Below are positions 9,543 to 18,253 of a stretch of 64,000 bases of DNA, piece by piece. A model generated the notes under the pieces. That model had not been told where the DNA came from. It did no database searches and saw only the letters and a list, made by a program, of their open reading frames with translations. Origin of the DNA: Mycobacterium sp. AT1. GTDB taxonomy: Bacteria; Actinomycetota; Actinomycetes; Mycobacteriales; Mycobacteriaceae. The stretch's first letter is position 1; each line of letters opens with the position of its first letter. Both the position numbers and the translations under genes were made by a program. The stretch spans positions 124,001 to 188,000 of the forward strand of contig NZ_MVOC01000057.1 of NCBI RefSeq assembly GCF_002043095.1, in the 5' to 3' direction.

Positions 9543-10849
9543 TGGGCTGCTCCAGTGGTCAGGCACGCACGTGCGTACGGTCGAATGGCGTCGCGGATCC
9601 GGTCGATTACCAGAGCCTGCGGGACGGGCTCGAGCTGGCCTGCTCGAATGCGTTCGTACTGGCCGGGCAGGAACTGGCTGATCAAGGGCAAGGGCACGCC
9701 CGTGCGTTCCAAGTTCTGCAGGAGGGTGAGCCTGGCGGCGTCTACTTCGGGATCGGCCCAGTAGTAGCGCAGCCGGTCGCTGTAGCTGTATCGGCGGGCG
9801 GTTCGCTGCTCACGCGTGTTGCCCTCGTAGTAGCCCTCCCAGTACTTGGGTTCGGCCAGCATCCGGCGCTCGACGACCTCCACCAGGTTCGACCGCGAAG
9901 TGCGCGGCACCAGCTCCGCCTCGACCATCGCCAGCGCGAACAGCGCCTCCCGCATCGCGAACGTCAGGCCGGGTCCGACCTTGAGGATCGCCCAGTGGTC
10001 TTCGACGAGCTCCCGAAGCTGTTCGGGGCGTTGGTAATCGGTGGAGTGCGCCTCGAAGACGAGGTTGGCCTCGGTGTCGAGCACGGTGCGCAGTTCCACC
10101 GTCGCGTCGCGGCGGTAGTCGAACACGTTGACGTGGTCGAATTCGACGCCGGGCTGCACCACGAGGGCGACGACACGGGGCCAGACGTCGCCGAGGCCGA
10201 GCTCGGCGAAGGCCGACCGGTGCGCGTCGACGGTCCGGCGAGCGCTGTCCGCAGGTGTCGGGGTGAGGTGGTCGAGCGTTTCGTGTGCGCCGCCGGGGAC
10301 CGGTACCTCGGTGCCGATGACGTACACGGGGCCAGGTGATCCGATGTGGTGCGCGGTGTCCTCGGCGACGCGCATCAGTCGTGCCGACCGGCTGGCGACC
10401 ACCTCGTCGGCAAGAACGTCGGGATCGTCCGCACACGACATGCTGCAGTCCAGGTGGATCTTGGAGTACCCCGCCTCGACGTAGGCGGCGATCAGAACGT
10501 CGGCCTTGTCCATTGCGGCAGAGGATGTTTCGTGTTGCCAGCGGTTGGGGCCGAGGTGGTCACCACCCAGGACGACGCGGTCCCTCGCGAAACCCGTGTC
10601 GTCGGCGATGCGCAGCACCAGATCGCGGAACTCGGCCGGCCGGAGCCCCGTGTACCCGCCGTATTGGTCGACCTGGTTCGACGTGGCCTCGATCAGCACG
10701 TAGCTGCCGTCGGCGGCGGCCTGCACCATGGCGGCCTCCACCACGGTGGGGTGGGCCGAGCAGACGGAGTACACGCCGACCGGGTGACCGGCCTTGTGAC
10801 TGGCGACCGTCTTGGCCAACCAGTCGACGCGTCGGAGTGTGTCGGTCAT
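9539..10849 (-). CDS. gatZ: Tagatose-bisphosphate aldolase accessory subunit (GatZ/KbaZ family)
   Basis: Protein of 436 residues of the GatZ/KbaZ family, with the conserved GVYSVCSAHPTVVEAA, LIEATSNQVDQYGGYTG and VLGGDHLGPN segments. GatZ is needed for full activity and stability of the class II tagatose-1,6-bisphosphate aldolase GatY. It was once thought to be a tagatose-6-phosphate kinase. It overlaps both gatY and the agaS-type gene by 4 bases, so the subunits should be made together. No separate tagatose-6-phosphate kinase is encoded in the operon. Confidence 0.9.
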   Translation of the reverse strand: MTDTLRRVDWLAKTVASHKAGHPVGVYSVCSAHPTVVEAAMVQAAADGSYVLIEATSNQVDQYGGYTGLRPAEFRDLVLRIADDTGFARDRVVLGGDHLGPNRWQHETSSAAMDKADVLIAAYVEAGYSKIHLDCSMSCADDPDVLADEVVASRSARLMRVAEDTAHHIGSPGPVYVIGTEVPVPGGAHETLDHLTPTPADSARRTVDAHRSAFAELGLGDVWPRVVALVVQPGVEFDHVNVFDYRRDATVELRTVLDTEANLVFEAHSTDYQRPEQLRELVEDHWAILKVGPGLTFAMREALFALAMVEAELVPRTSRSNLVEVVERRMLAEPKYWEGYYEGNTREQRTARRYSYSDRLRYYWADPEVDAARLTLLQNLERTGVPLPLISQFLPGQYERIRAGQLEPVPQALVIDRIRDAIRPYARACLTTGAAQ

Positions 10850-11721
10850 CGGGCATCACCGCTCGGCACGGGCCGCGGTGCGACCGCACGGCACAGCTCG
10901 GCAACGGTGTCCGCGATCGCGGTGCGTGCGGCGGCCAAGGCTCGGCGCGGGTCGCTCGCCGTGGGATTCGCCGCGAGTGACTCGCGCAGCGCTCCGGTGT
11001 AGGCGACGTTGAGTGCGGTTCCGACGTTGACCTTCCGAATGCCCGCCTCGGTGGCCAGGCGGAGCTGGTCGTCGGACACTCCCGAGGAGCCGTGCAGCAC
11101 CAGGGGTGCGGGGACCGCCGCGGCGAGCCGGCGGATCAGCGCGACGTCGAGTTCGGCGTCGCGGGTGGTCATCGCGTGCGAGCTGCCGACCGCGACGGCG
11201 AGGCCGTCGACCCCGGTGGCGCCGGCGAAGGACGCCGCCTCCGCCGGATCGGTGCGGACGCCGAAGTCGTGTGCTCCGCCCTTGCCGCCGACCTCGCCCA
11301 GTTCGGCCTCGACCCAGAGCCCGACGCGGTGACCGCGTTCGACGAAGGCCCGGGTCCGGTCGACGTTGTCGCCGTAGGACAGGTGTGCGGCGTCGACCAT
11401 GATCGAGGTGACCCCGAGACCGGCGGCGGCATCGATGGCCTCGGCGATGAGCGCGACGTTCTGGAAGTGGTCGAGGTGTATCGCCAACTGGGCCGACGAC
11501 TGCCCTGCGATCCGTGCACACGCCGAGACCAGCGGCGCGATGCGCCCGCCGTGAAACCGGACGGTGTTCTCGCTGATCTGCAACAACGCTGCGACGCTGG
11601 CACGCTCCGCGCCTTCGGCGATGCCCTCGGCGTGCTCGACGGTGACGACGTTGAAGGCCAGGACGGCGGTGTGTCCGGCGACGGCGGACGCGACGAGGTC
11701 GGCGGTGGCGACCAGGCTCAC
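10846..11721 (-). CDS. gatY: Class II tagatose-bisphosphate aldolase, catalytic subunit (GatY/KbaY-like)
   Basis: A 291-residue zinc-dependent class II aldolase. Zinc and catalytic features are visible in HLDHFQN (residues about 82-88), the AAHLSYGDN segment, EAELGEVGGKGG and the LHGSSGVSDDQ motif near residue 222. The pairing with gatZ points to tagatose-1,6-bisphosphate rather than fructose-1,6-bisphosphate as substrate, yielding dihydroxyacetone phosphate and glyceraldehyde 3-phosphate. It is the first gene of the leftward operon. The GTG start at 11721 has a weak ribosome-binding site, so the true start could differ slightly. Confidence 0.87.
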   Translation of the reverse strand: MSLVATADLVASAVAGHTAVLAFNVVTVEHAEGIAEGAERASVAALLQISENTVRFHGGRIAPLVSACARIAGQSSAQLAIHLDHFQNVALIAEAIDAAAGLGVTSIMVDAAHLSYGDNVDRTRAFVERGHRVGLWVEAELGEVGGKGGAHDFGVRTDPAEAASFAGATGVDGLAVAVGSSHAMTTRDAELDVALIRRLAAAVPAPLVLHGSSGVSDDQLRLATEAGIRKVNVGTALNVAYTGALRESLAANPTASDPRRALAAARTAIADTVAELCRAVAPRPVPSGDAR

Positions 11722-11811
11722 TGGCTCACTCGCTGACTGGGGTGTGACGTGCGGAACATCTATCGATCATGGGAAGCTCGCTCAAAGCGCGCAATACAAG
11801 CGGGCAAAACG

Positions 11812-11826
11812 ATCAGTAAAACTGAT
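11812..11826. promoter_or_regulatory. Palindromic candidate operator between gatY operon and deoR-type gene
   Basis: The 137-bp divergent intergenic region contains the perfect 6-3-6 inverted repeat ATCAGT-AAA-ACTGAT, 33 bases before the regulator's ATG. DeoR-family repressors commonly bind such repeats, and the position could serve both promoters. Binding is inferred, not shown. Confidence 0.5.
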
Positions 11827-11858
11827 TGTGACCGCCCTGGCCCAAGGAGTGTTCAGCG

Positions 11859-12647
11859 ATGTCGATCAAGCGCACTGACCGGATGCGCGAGGTGCTGTCC
11901 CTGCTGCGGGACCGCGGCGAGGTTGCGTCCCAGGTGCTGTGCAGCGAGCTCAAGGTGTCGGTGGCGACGCTGCGCCGCGACCTCAACGAACTCGAGGAGC
12001 AGGGGCTTCTCGTCCGCACCCACGGCGGCGCACGGGCCCTCGACCCCAGCGGCAGCGAGATCCCGGTGCGGCTGCGCGACCATCGCATGGTCGCCATCAA
12101 GCGACGCATCGCCCACCGCGCGGCCGCGCTGATACCGGCGGGCCCGCAGGCCGTCGCGCTCACCGGCGGCGTCACGACCGGCGAGGTGGCCCGATCGCTC
12201 AAGGGTCGGCCCAACATGACCATCGTGACGAACTCGCTGACGATCGCCGCCGACTGCGCCGTCGACGCGCACATGAAGGTGATCGCCACCGGAGGGTTGG
12301 TGCGCGCGAATACCCTTGAGGCCGTTGGCCCGATGTCAGAGCACGCGTTCCAGGTGATCACCGTCGGCACCGCCGTTCTCGGTGCCGACGGCATGTCCGC
12401 GGAGATCGGCGCCACCACCTACGACGAGGCCGAGGCGCGCACCGCGATCGCGATGGCCGCGAACGCGCAACGCGTCGTCGTCGCCGTCGACGGCTCCAAG
12501 ATCGGGAAGGTGACCCTCGCGAAGATGGTGCCGCTGAGCGAGATTCACCATCTGGTCACCGACTCGACCGCGAATCCCCAACAGCTGGAACGCATTGCGG
12601 CCGCGGGCGTGCACGTCCACGTCGTGGCGGTCGACGACGACGCGTAA
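11859..12647 (+). CDS. DeoR-family transcriptional regulator of the sugar operon
   Basis: A 262-residue regulator. Residues about 5-55 form the DeoR winged helix-turn-helix (REVLSLLRDRG, then SVATLRRDLNELEEQGLLVRTHGG). The rest is a sugar-phosphate-sensing DeoRC domain with ALTGGVTTGEVARSL and VAVDGSKIGK. It is transcribed away from the gatY-led operon and most likely represses it until a phosphorylated sugar intermediate binds, as AgaR, GatR and similar proteins do. The effector is unknown. Confidence 0.88.
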   Translation: MSIKRTDRMREVLSLLRDRGEVASQVLCSELKVSVATLRRDLNELEEQGLLVRTHGGARALDPSGSEIPVRLRDHRMVAIKRRIAHRAAALIPAGPQAVALTGGVTTGEVARSLKGRPNMTIVTNSLTIAADCAVDAHMKVIATGGLVRANTLEAVGPMSEHAFQVITVGTAVLGADGMSAEIGATTYDEAEARTAIAMAANAQRVVVAVDGSKIGKVTLAKMVPLSEIHHLVTDSTANPQQLERIAAAGVHVHVVAVDDDA

Positions 12648-12650
12648 CGC

Positions 12651-13505
12651 TTACGGTGTGGTGAGCAGCCCCGAATCGCGGATGGCCTCGGCCAGGGGTT
12701 CCAGGACGGCCGGATCGTACGGCGGCGGCAGGTAGATGATCGCGAGGTCGAGACCCTCGGCACCCAACGCGACGCAATCTTCCACCAGCGCCTTGTAATT
12801 GCGATCCTCGCCGAGGCGGACGTGCGCCGAAAGGGTGATCTCCTTCGGGTCCCGGCCGATGTCCTTGCAGCGGGCCGCGAGCACGTCGCGCTTCTGGGCG
12901 AACTCCGCGGGCGTCCCGCCGACGAAGTTCCAGTGGTCGGCGTACTTGGCGGTGAGCGGAAGGGTGCGCTTCTCGCCGCTGCCGCCGATGCAGATCGGGG
13001 GATGCGGCTGCTGCGGACCCTTCGGCTCGTTGCGGGCGTCCTTGAGCTGGTAGTACTTGCCGTCGAAGGTCGTCGACTCGTTGCTCAGCAGGCTGGTGAG
13101 CACCTCACATGCCTCCTCGAAGCGGTCGAAGCGCTCCTTGAGGGTGCCGAGCTCGATGCCGTAGGCGCCGGACTCCTCCTCGTTCCACCCGGCGCCGATG
13201 CCGAGTTCGAGGCGCCCGTTGGAGATGACGTCGAGCGCGGAGGCCATGTTGGCCAGCACGGCGGGGTGGCGGTAGTGGATGCCGGTGACCAGCACGCCGA
13301 CCCGGAGCCGTTTGGTGGCCTGGGCCAGCGCGGTCAGGGTGATCCAGCCCTCCAGACAGGGGCCGGAGGAGTCCGAGAAGATCGGGTAGAAGTGATCGAA
13401 CGTCCAGCCGGACTCGAAGACGTCGATGTCGTCGGCGGTCTGCCAGATGGGCAGCATTTCCGACCACGTGGTGTTTTGGGGGGATGTCTTGAAGGCGAAT
13501 CGCAC
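12651..13505 (-). CDS. LLM-class F420-dependent oxidoreductase
   Basis: Luciferase-like TIM-barrel protein of 284 residues. Typical segments are TWSEMLPIWQTADD, a LRVGVLVTGIHYRHPAVLANMA strand-helix unit, LELGIGAGWNEEES and PPICIGGSGEKRTLPL. In mycobacteria this class usually uses coenzyme F420 as hydride carrier; the substrate is unknown. It is convergent with the DeoR gene (3 bases between stops) and divergent from the next gene. I see no operon partner. Confidence 0.86.
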   Translation of the reverse strand: MRFAFKTSPQNTTWSEMLPIWQTADDIDVFESGWTFDHFYPIFSDSSGPCLEGWITLTALAQATKRLRVGVLVTGIHYRHPAVLANMASALDVISNGRLELGIGAGWNEEESGAYGIELGTLKERFDRFEEACEVLTSLLSNESTTFDGKYYQLKDARNEPKGPQQPHPPICIGGSGEKRTLPLTAKYADHWNFVGGTPAEFAQKRDVLAARCKDIGRDPKEITLSAHVRLGEDRNYKALVEDCVALGAEGLDLAIIYLPPPYDPAVLEPLAEAIRDSGLLTTP

Positions 13506-13569
13506 TCAACCAACCCTAGACCCGGATCCTGGATGGCGTCGATGAGTTTCTTGGGCGGCACGGGTCGGT

Positions 13570-14160
13570 ATGGACATGAACGACATGACCCCCTTGGTTT
13601 CGAAGGCGTGTACGCGGACCACCGACGTGTTGGCCGGCGTGACGGACGACCAGCTCGACGCGGCCACTCCGTGCGAGAAGTTGACGGTGCGCGAGTTGGT
13701 GGCGCACGTGGGCGGGCTCGGCGTGGCGTTTGCCGCGGCGGCGCGCAAGGACTTCGGCGAGCTGACCGACAGTCCACCCGGCGACGGCGGCTACCAGCTG
13801 GATGCCGACTGGCGTTCGCAGTACCCGGCGAACCTGACCTCCCTCGCCAACGCGTGGCGTGATCCCGCCGCGTGGGACGGCATGACCCGCGTCGGCGGCG
13901 TCGACCTGCCCGGCGAGGTATGCGGCATGGTGGGGCTGACCGAGGTCGTGGTGCACGGCTGGGACGTGGCTGTGGCAACGGGCCAGGACTACGAGGTCGA
14001 CGACGACGTGGCCGAGGCGGTGCACGCGCATCTGGCGAGCTTCACCGCGGCCGGTCCGGTGGAGGGGCTCTTCGACGCCGCCGTCGAGATCGGCCCGGAT
14101 GCAACGGTATTGGAGCGTGCTGTTGCCCTGAGTGGTCGGGATCCCCGGGTGCGGGCCTAG
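13570..14160 (+). CDS. DinB-like/TIGR03086-type metal-binding protein
   Basis: A 196-residue protein of the DinB/mycothiol-dependent maleylpyruvate isomerase-like fold. The N-terminal four-helix region includes CEKLTVRELVAHVGG with the first metal-ligand histidine and the later EVVVHGWDVAVATG segment with the C-terminal ligand pair. Members of this actinobacterial family are presumed thiol-S-transferases or hydrolases using mycothiol, but most have no assigned substrate. The ATG at 13570 has a second in-frame ATG three codons later, so the start is approximate. Confidence 0.75.
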   Translation: MDMNDMTPLVSKACTRTTDVLAGVTDDQLDAATPCEKLTVRELVAHVGGLGVAFAAAARKDFGELTDSPPGDGGYQLDADWRSQYPANLTSLANAWRDPAAWDGMTRVGGVDLPGEVCGMVGLTEVVVHGWDVAVATGQDYEVDDDVAEAVHAHLASFTAAGPVEGLFDAAVEIGPDATVLERAVALSGRDPRVRA

Positions 14161-14170
14161 TCTTGTAAGC

Positions 14171-14878
14171 GTGACGGTCCCCGAACCGAGTTGGCGTCGC
14201 AGCAGACGCGACGGCTACCCGATGGGCGGATCGACGTTGGTGCTGAAGTCGACCCCGTCCAGGGTGGACGCCGATCTCGCGTGCACGATCGAGGACGGGC
14301 ACGGTCGCGAAGTCGGCAGCGTGCAAGTAGTCCCGTCAAAGAGCAGCGGGTGGCAGCAGCTCGCCCAAATTCTCGGCAGTGGCTCGGCGGCGTCGTGGGA
14401 GTTCGTCATCCTGAGGGCGGACAGAACCCCGCTCCTATACGTGCACCGACCCCGGGTGAAGGGTTGGTCGGACCGCCACGAGCGATTCGAGGTGCGCGAC
14501 GCCTGGGGTCGCGACGTAGGTCGGCTGCTGCAGAACAACGGCTATCTGTCGGGCTTGCGGACGTTCGAGCTTCAGAGCGGTGGTAAGAAATTGGGGCGCA
14601 CGACGTTCGACGACTGGCAACGCGTCGACGGCGCCTTCGGCGAGAATGCCCGGCGGACTGTCACGATTCTCGACGTGAACGACCGTGTCGTCGCGGGGAT
14701 CACCGAACGGCGAACGACCATGCAGTTCATCGGCAACGACTTCTACGACTACACAGTGGAATTCGAGTATCCACCCTACGAACCGGTCGGAAGCCTGTGC
14801 CTCGTCGTGGCGCTGGCGGAGTACTTCCATCGCCGGTCCGAGCAGGGCGGAATGCTGAGGGGCATTCCCGGGGTGTAG
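14171..14878 (+). CDS. Scramblase/LURP-one-like protein
   Basis: A 235-residue soluble protein. The middle and C-terminus read like the tubby-like beta-barrel of the scramblase/LURP-one family: TPLLYVHRPRVKGW, FEVRDAWGRDVGRL, FIGNDFYDYTVEF and the closing hydrophobic helix SLCLVVALAEYFHRR. The closing helix is predicted to be buried in the barrel. Its cellular role in actinobacteria is not known. The GTG at 14171 was chosen because it begins just after the previous gene and gives the normal family length; an upstream in-frame start at 14132 would overlap that gene. Confidence 0.65.
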   Translation: MTVPEPSWRRSRRDGYPMGGSTLVLKSTPSRVDADLACTIEDGHGREVGSVQVVPSKSSGWQQLAQILGSGSAASWEFVILRADRTPLLYVHRPRVKGWSDRHERFEVRDAWGRDVGRLLQNNGYLSGLRTFELQSGGKKLGRTTFDDWQRVDGAFGENARRTVTILDVNDRVVAGITERRTTMQFIGNDFYDYTVEFEYPPYEPVGSLCLVVALAEYFHRRSEQGGMLRGIPGV

Positions 14879-14971
14879 CCCCGCTCGGAGACGCGTTCGG
14901 CGCCGGGAGCGGCGGCATGATGCACCCAGGAACTTGATAGCGCCGGCGATATACGCCCGCACGGTGCATGG

Positions 14972-16369
14972 CTAGCCGGGCGCGACGAGCGAGGTCAATT
15001 CGGTTCCGTCGTCGGACAGTCGGACGAGGGTGTCGTTGACCCGCCAGACGTGAGCAAGTGAGTCGACCGCGGCTGGCAGCGTCCACAGCGTCTCGCAGGT
15101 ATTGCGGTCGCGGGCCTTGGCTACTAGGCCAGCCATCCGGTTGGTGACTTCGAACACGAACACCGTGCCGTCACTTCCGAGGAAGTTACCCATGTTGAAG
15201 TCGCACGCAGCACCCTTCATTCCAGTGTTCAAATCGTATTGCCGCCACATCGAGAAGACATCACTGTTGCTCTCGTTCAACAGGATCGAATCGCCTACGA
15301 CATATTTGTTTCCCGACGGCATGTCGAGCAACAATCCGCCGCCAGGAGAGAACACGGCCGACTGTTTGACCTCGGAGCCTGCCACGATCGGGATCGTCCC
15401 CGATTGGTCCGTGGTGGGTCTTCCCTCGATTCCTCCGCCGAGGTGCTTTCCAGTTTCGTCGAAGAACTGGACGCCCGTGAGCTTGTCGTCGACCTCAGCG
15501 ACGGCGGCGAAGCCGCCCGGGTAGAGCACGGTGGTCTCCAGTTTGGTGCCGTCTTGCCCCTCGGGTTTCAACACGCGGCCGTCGCGGACGTCGAACACCG
15601 TCGTGTTCCAATCCGACCTGTCTGTCGAGCCTTGGGTGGCCAGAGTGGTGTCGACGTCGGCCGTTCCCACGACGGTTCCATCACCGGGCACGAACCACGT
15701 GGTCTCTGCGCGGTGACCGATGCCGTAGACACCTTGGCGGGCTGCGCTGGCGACGGCGTGATTTGCGATCTGCTTGACGACGAGGGGCCCGGGAAGGGCG
15801 CCCAAGTCGGTCGGTCCGTTGTAGAGGACCGTGCCCGACTGGGCATCGACGACCCAAGCCGTAGCGGAGAGTTCATAGCTCAGACACAACACGTCGGTTG
15901 GTCCGTTGATGAAGCACCGTGGGAACTTAACGTCGGTGAGCAGCGGTACGGCTGGAAAGACTGGCTGACCACTATTTACGTCGACTCCGGTCAACCACCA
16001 TTGGGTGCTCGATGCGCTGCCGCTTCGGGCGAGGAAGAAGGCCTTGTCACCGATCCGGCCGATGAACGGCCGAGGGCCAAAGGTGTCGTTGCTCTCTGCA
16101 ATTCGACTCGGTTCAGCTCCGTCACCTGTTTCGGGCAGTCCGAGATCGGTGGCGGAGGTGCGCCATCCTGGGACGGGCTGTTCTCGCATCGCCGAGGAGA
16201 GAGCATTCCCCGTGTTGTGCCAAGTTCCGCGGGTAGCGAGACGTCCGTCGTGTTTCCACCAGACGAAGACACACACGGCCAAGGCAGTGACGGCGACCAG
16301 AGCAATCAGCACGTACCACGTTCGGCGGCGCTTAGGCTGGCTCGGCTGCGCACCCCGTGGCGTGCTCAT
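14972..16369 (-). CDS. Membrane-anchored extracytoplasmic protein, possible beta-propeller, linked to Esp genes
   Basis: A 465-residue protein with a short basic N-terminus, one membrane helix (about residues 18-37, YVLIALVAVTALAVCVFVW) and a large outside domain. The outside domain has repeated short beta-strand units ending in WWLTGVDVNSGQP, WVVDAQSGTVLYNG, VFDVRDGRVLKPEG and YDLNTGMKGAAC, a pattern like PQQ/WD-type propellers. I do not recognise a named family. It is downstream of, and co-directional with, the espA/C/D-like genes after a 117-bp gap, so it may act with the ESX-1 substrates at the envelope. The region looks less GC-rich than its surroundings. Confidence 0.65.
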   Translation of the reverse strand: MSTPRGAQPSQPKRRRTWYVLIALVAVTALAVCVFVWWKHDGRLATRGTWHNTGNALSSAMREQPVPGWRTSATDLGLPETGDGAEPSRIAESNDTFGPRPFIGRIGDKAFFLARSGSASSTQWWLTGVDVNSGQPVFPAVPLLTDVKFPRCFINGPTDVLCLSYELSATAWVVDAQSGTVLYNGPTDLGALPGPLVVKQIANHAVASAARQGVYGIGHRAETTWFVPGDGTVVGTADVDTTLATQGSTDRSDWNTTVFDVRDGRVLKPEGQDGTKLETTVLYPGGFAAVAEVDDKLTGVQFFDETGKHLGGGIEGRPTTDQSGTIPIVAGSEVKQSAVFSPGGGLLLDMPSGNKYVVGDSILLNESNSDVFSMWRQYDLNTGMKGAACDFNMGNFLGSDGTVFVFEVTNRMAGLVAKARDRNTCETLWTLPAAVDSLAHVWRVNDTLVRLSDDGTELTSLVAPG

Positions 16370-16486
16370 GCCGGAAGGCTGCGCGAGACATCCACGCCCC
16401 TGTAGGTGGCACGGGATGAATCACGCGGATCGCGTTCAGGGACAGTCGAATTCGTGAGCATCGAGGCAACCGGGTGCAGGACTGCT

Positions 16487-16933
16487 TTAATCGGAGTCAC
16501 GCGCGTACCGGGTCGCGAAGATTTCAGCGGCACGCGCTTCTGCGGTGTTGGGAGACGGCAACCCGACGGTGTATTCGAGGTACCCGCTGGTGCTGACGCG
16601 ATCGTGGCCCATCGAGCGCATGAGTTCTACGGCGACTGCGTGTTGAGCCGCTTGCGACTTCTCCGAGGCCAGGCCCGCAATGACGACGATCTCCTCGGCC
16701 AATTCGGCTGCCGTCATGTCCATCGCACGCGCAGTCAGTTCGACTCGCTGAATCCGTCCGCCAAGGCCAGCGGTCGCCGCGACACTGCCTTGAGGATTTG
16801 CCGCCGTGAATGTCACCGTAGGGCTCGGATCGTCGCTCTCCATTTCTGTCGGTTCATAAAGTGCATTCGAACGGTTGCCAATTTGGCTGTCGTCCATTCC
16901 GTCTTCGTCATCCCATGAGCCCTCAGCGATCAC
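16487..16933 (-). CDS. espD: EspD-like ESX-1 secretion-associated protein
   Basis: A 148-residue protein resembling EspD of the M. tuberculosis espACD operon. From about residue 45 it follows EspD: NPQGSVAATAGLGGRIQRVE, then AEEIVVIAGLASEKSQAAQH, and the C-terminal GLPSP...AEIFATRY block. This domain is related to YbaB/EbfC-type folds. The GTG at 16933 has GGAGG five bases upstream; the GTG at 16939 would be too close to it. EspD stabilises EspA and EspC in M. tuberculosis. Identification rests on remembered sequence similarity plus gene order. Confidence 0.72.
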   Translation of the reverse strand: MIAEGSWDDEDGMDDSQIGNRSNALYEPTEMESDDPSPTVTFTAANPQGSVAATAGLGGRIQRVELTARAMDMTAAELAEEIVVIAGLASEKSQAAQHAVAVELMRSMGHDRVSTSGYLEYTVGLPSPNTAEARAAEIFATRYARDSD

Positions 16934-16960
16934 GAGCACCTCCAGTGCGGCCGCGGCGCG

Positions 16961-17272
16961 TCACATCTGGCAGGCATCGATGTCGCGACCCGCGAGCCAG
17001 TCCGCATTTTGGTAATTCGCCGACGCCTCCGCCAACCGCACCGAAAGGTCATGTGACATCTTCCATAGCTTCTCAGCGGCGGCGTCTCTTGCTGTTTCCA
17101 CCTCTGAAACGGCCATATTGCTCAACGCACACACGACGCCGTGCGTGGCCAGAACATTTGCCCCCAGATCGTTGACCGTTTCGCCGGCGACCTTGAGCTC
17201 CCCGGCGGCAGTTCCGTGCTTAGTTGAGATGTCGTCGATGAAGTCGGTCAGCACCGACAAGTTGTTCGTCAT
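16961..17272 (-). CDS. EspC-family ESX-1 substrate
   Basis: A 103-residue helical protein, the same length as EspC. It begins MTNNLSV, has a long helix-turn-helix hairpin, and ends with YQNADWLAGRDID. The last segment contains the Y-x-x-x-D/E secretion motif (Y-Q-N-A-D) recognised by the ESX ATPase EccC. EspC-type proteins are secreted with EspA and can polymerise. The ATG has GGAG about 8 bases upstream. It lies between the EspA/E-like and EspD-like genes in the espA-espC-espD order. Confidence 0.78.
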   Translation of the reverse strand: MTNNLSVLTDFIDDISTKHGTAAGELKVAGETVNDLGANVLATHGVVCALSNMAVSEVETARDAAAEKLWKMSHDLSVRLAEASANYQNADWLAGRDIDACQM

Positions 17273-17307
17273 CGCGCTTCTCCGTTCACGTTGTGGCGTC
17301 GGTCAAT

Positions 17308-18138
17308 CTACTTGGGCTGCAAGACGGGCGGTTCCGGATAGAACGGTGGCTTATAGGCTGCGTCGGGATCGGTGCGCGACGGCAAGGTCCCATTCGTGCG
17401 CTCATCGCCGAAGGGCTCTCCACAGGGGAGTTCGATGCGATTTCCCTCCGGGTCCGTTTGCTCTCCGAACAACTGCTGCGCAGAGGCGCGTTCGTAACGG
17501 CTGGCGACCGCCCGTATCTTGTCGGCCTTGTCATAGGACTCGGCGACCAGTGCAGCCATGCTCACCTGGGCCATGCTGAGTTGCGTCGAGGCAACGCCCG
17601 CGTCGGCGATTGCCTTCGGGATTGCACCGCCGGGGATGCTGTTCATCCAGGAGGTTGCGGTGTCGTAGTGTGCGAGGAAGTCGATGAGACCCTGCAGGCC
17701 GTCACGGGTTTCCTTGACTTTCTGACCCAAGGCCTGCAGCAAGGGCCGCATCTCCTTCTCGCCCTCGGCGACTTCGAAGGTTTGATGTCGGTGGTCGGCA
17801 GCCTTGGCCTGATATGCATTCGCGGCCGTGCCGTCCCACTGATCGGGGTCGTAGATCTCAGTCTTTTCCAGCAGTTCGCCAGCCTCCCTGTACTTCTTCT
17901 CAGACGTGACGAATGCTTCGCCAGTCTCAGGTTCTCCTGAACCCGTCGTGACCTTCATTCCGTAGATGGCGAGCTGAGCAGCCATGATTATTGGTGACTC
18001 CGCCAAATTGGCTATCGCTCCCAGAGCGTCGCTATTGGGGAGCTGGCGGTCCAGCGGACCGGGTGGATCGCTCCACTTGTCGCCGATGACGTCGCCATAC
18101 TTGCGCAGCAGGTCAATCGCTTCCCCGAGCAAGCTCAC
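17308..18138 (-). CDS. EspA/EspE-family ESX-1 secreted protein
   Basis: A 276-residue protein whose central part matches the EspA/EspE N-terminal domain: a WDGTAANAYQAKAADH segment (WxG turn) followed by a long helix ending VKETRDGLQGLIDF. The C-terminus is proline-rich and probably disordered. It is shorter than EspA (about 390 residues) and lacks its Gly-rich tail. GTG start at 18138 preceded by AAGGGGAGAG. It heads the leftward esp-type operon, divergent from the PHP gene. It likely pairs with the EspC-like protein for secretion through an ESX-1 apparatus encoded elsewhere. Confidence 0.72.
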   Translation of the reverse strand: MSLLGEAIDLLRKYGDVIGDKWSDPPGPLDRQLPNSDALGAIANLAESPIIMAAQLAIYGMKVTTGSGEPETGEAFVTSEKKYREAGELLEKTEIYDPDQWDGTAANAYQAKAADHRHQTFEVAEGEKEMRPLLQALGQKVKETRDGLQGLIDFLAHYDTATSWMNSIPGGAIPKAIADAGVASTQLSMAQVSMAALVAESYDKADKIRAVASRYERASAQQLFGEQTDPEGNRIELPCGEPFGDERTNGTLPSRTDPDAAYKPPFYPEPPVLQPK

Positions 18139-18253
18139 GTTTTCTCTCCCCTTTTCCCGGATACAGCCTATCGCCCGCAGGCCGAGGCCCAGCGCGGCAT
18201 TTTGAGCGCCCTTGGGTGTAGTAGACGTCCTCGCTCAAGGGCACACTGGACTC

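Noticed and set aside
14972..18138. Lower-GC esp-like region considered as a prophage or integrated element
   Set aside because: No integrase, transposase, att-like direct repeats or tRNA target was seen at either edge.
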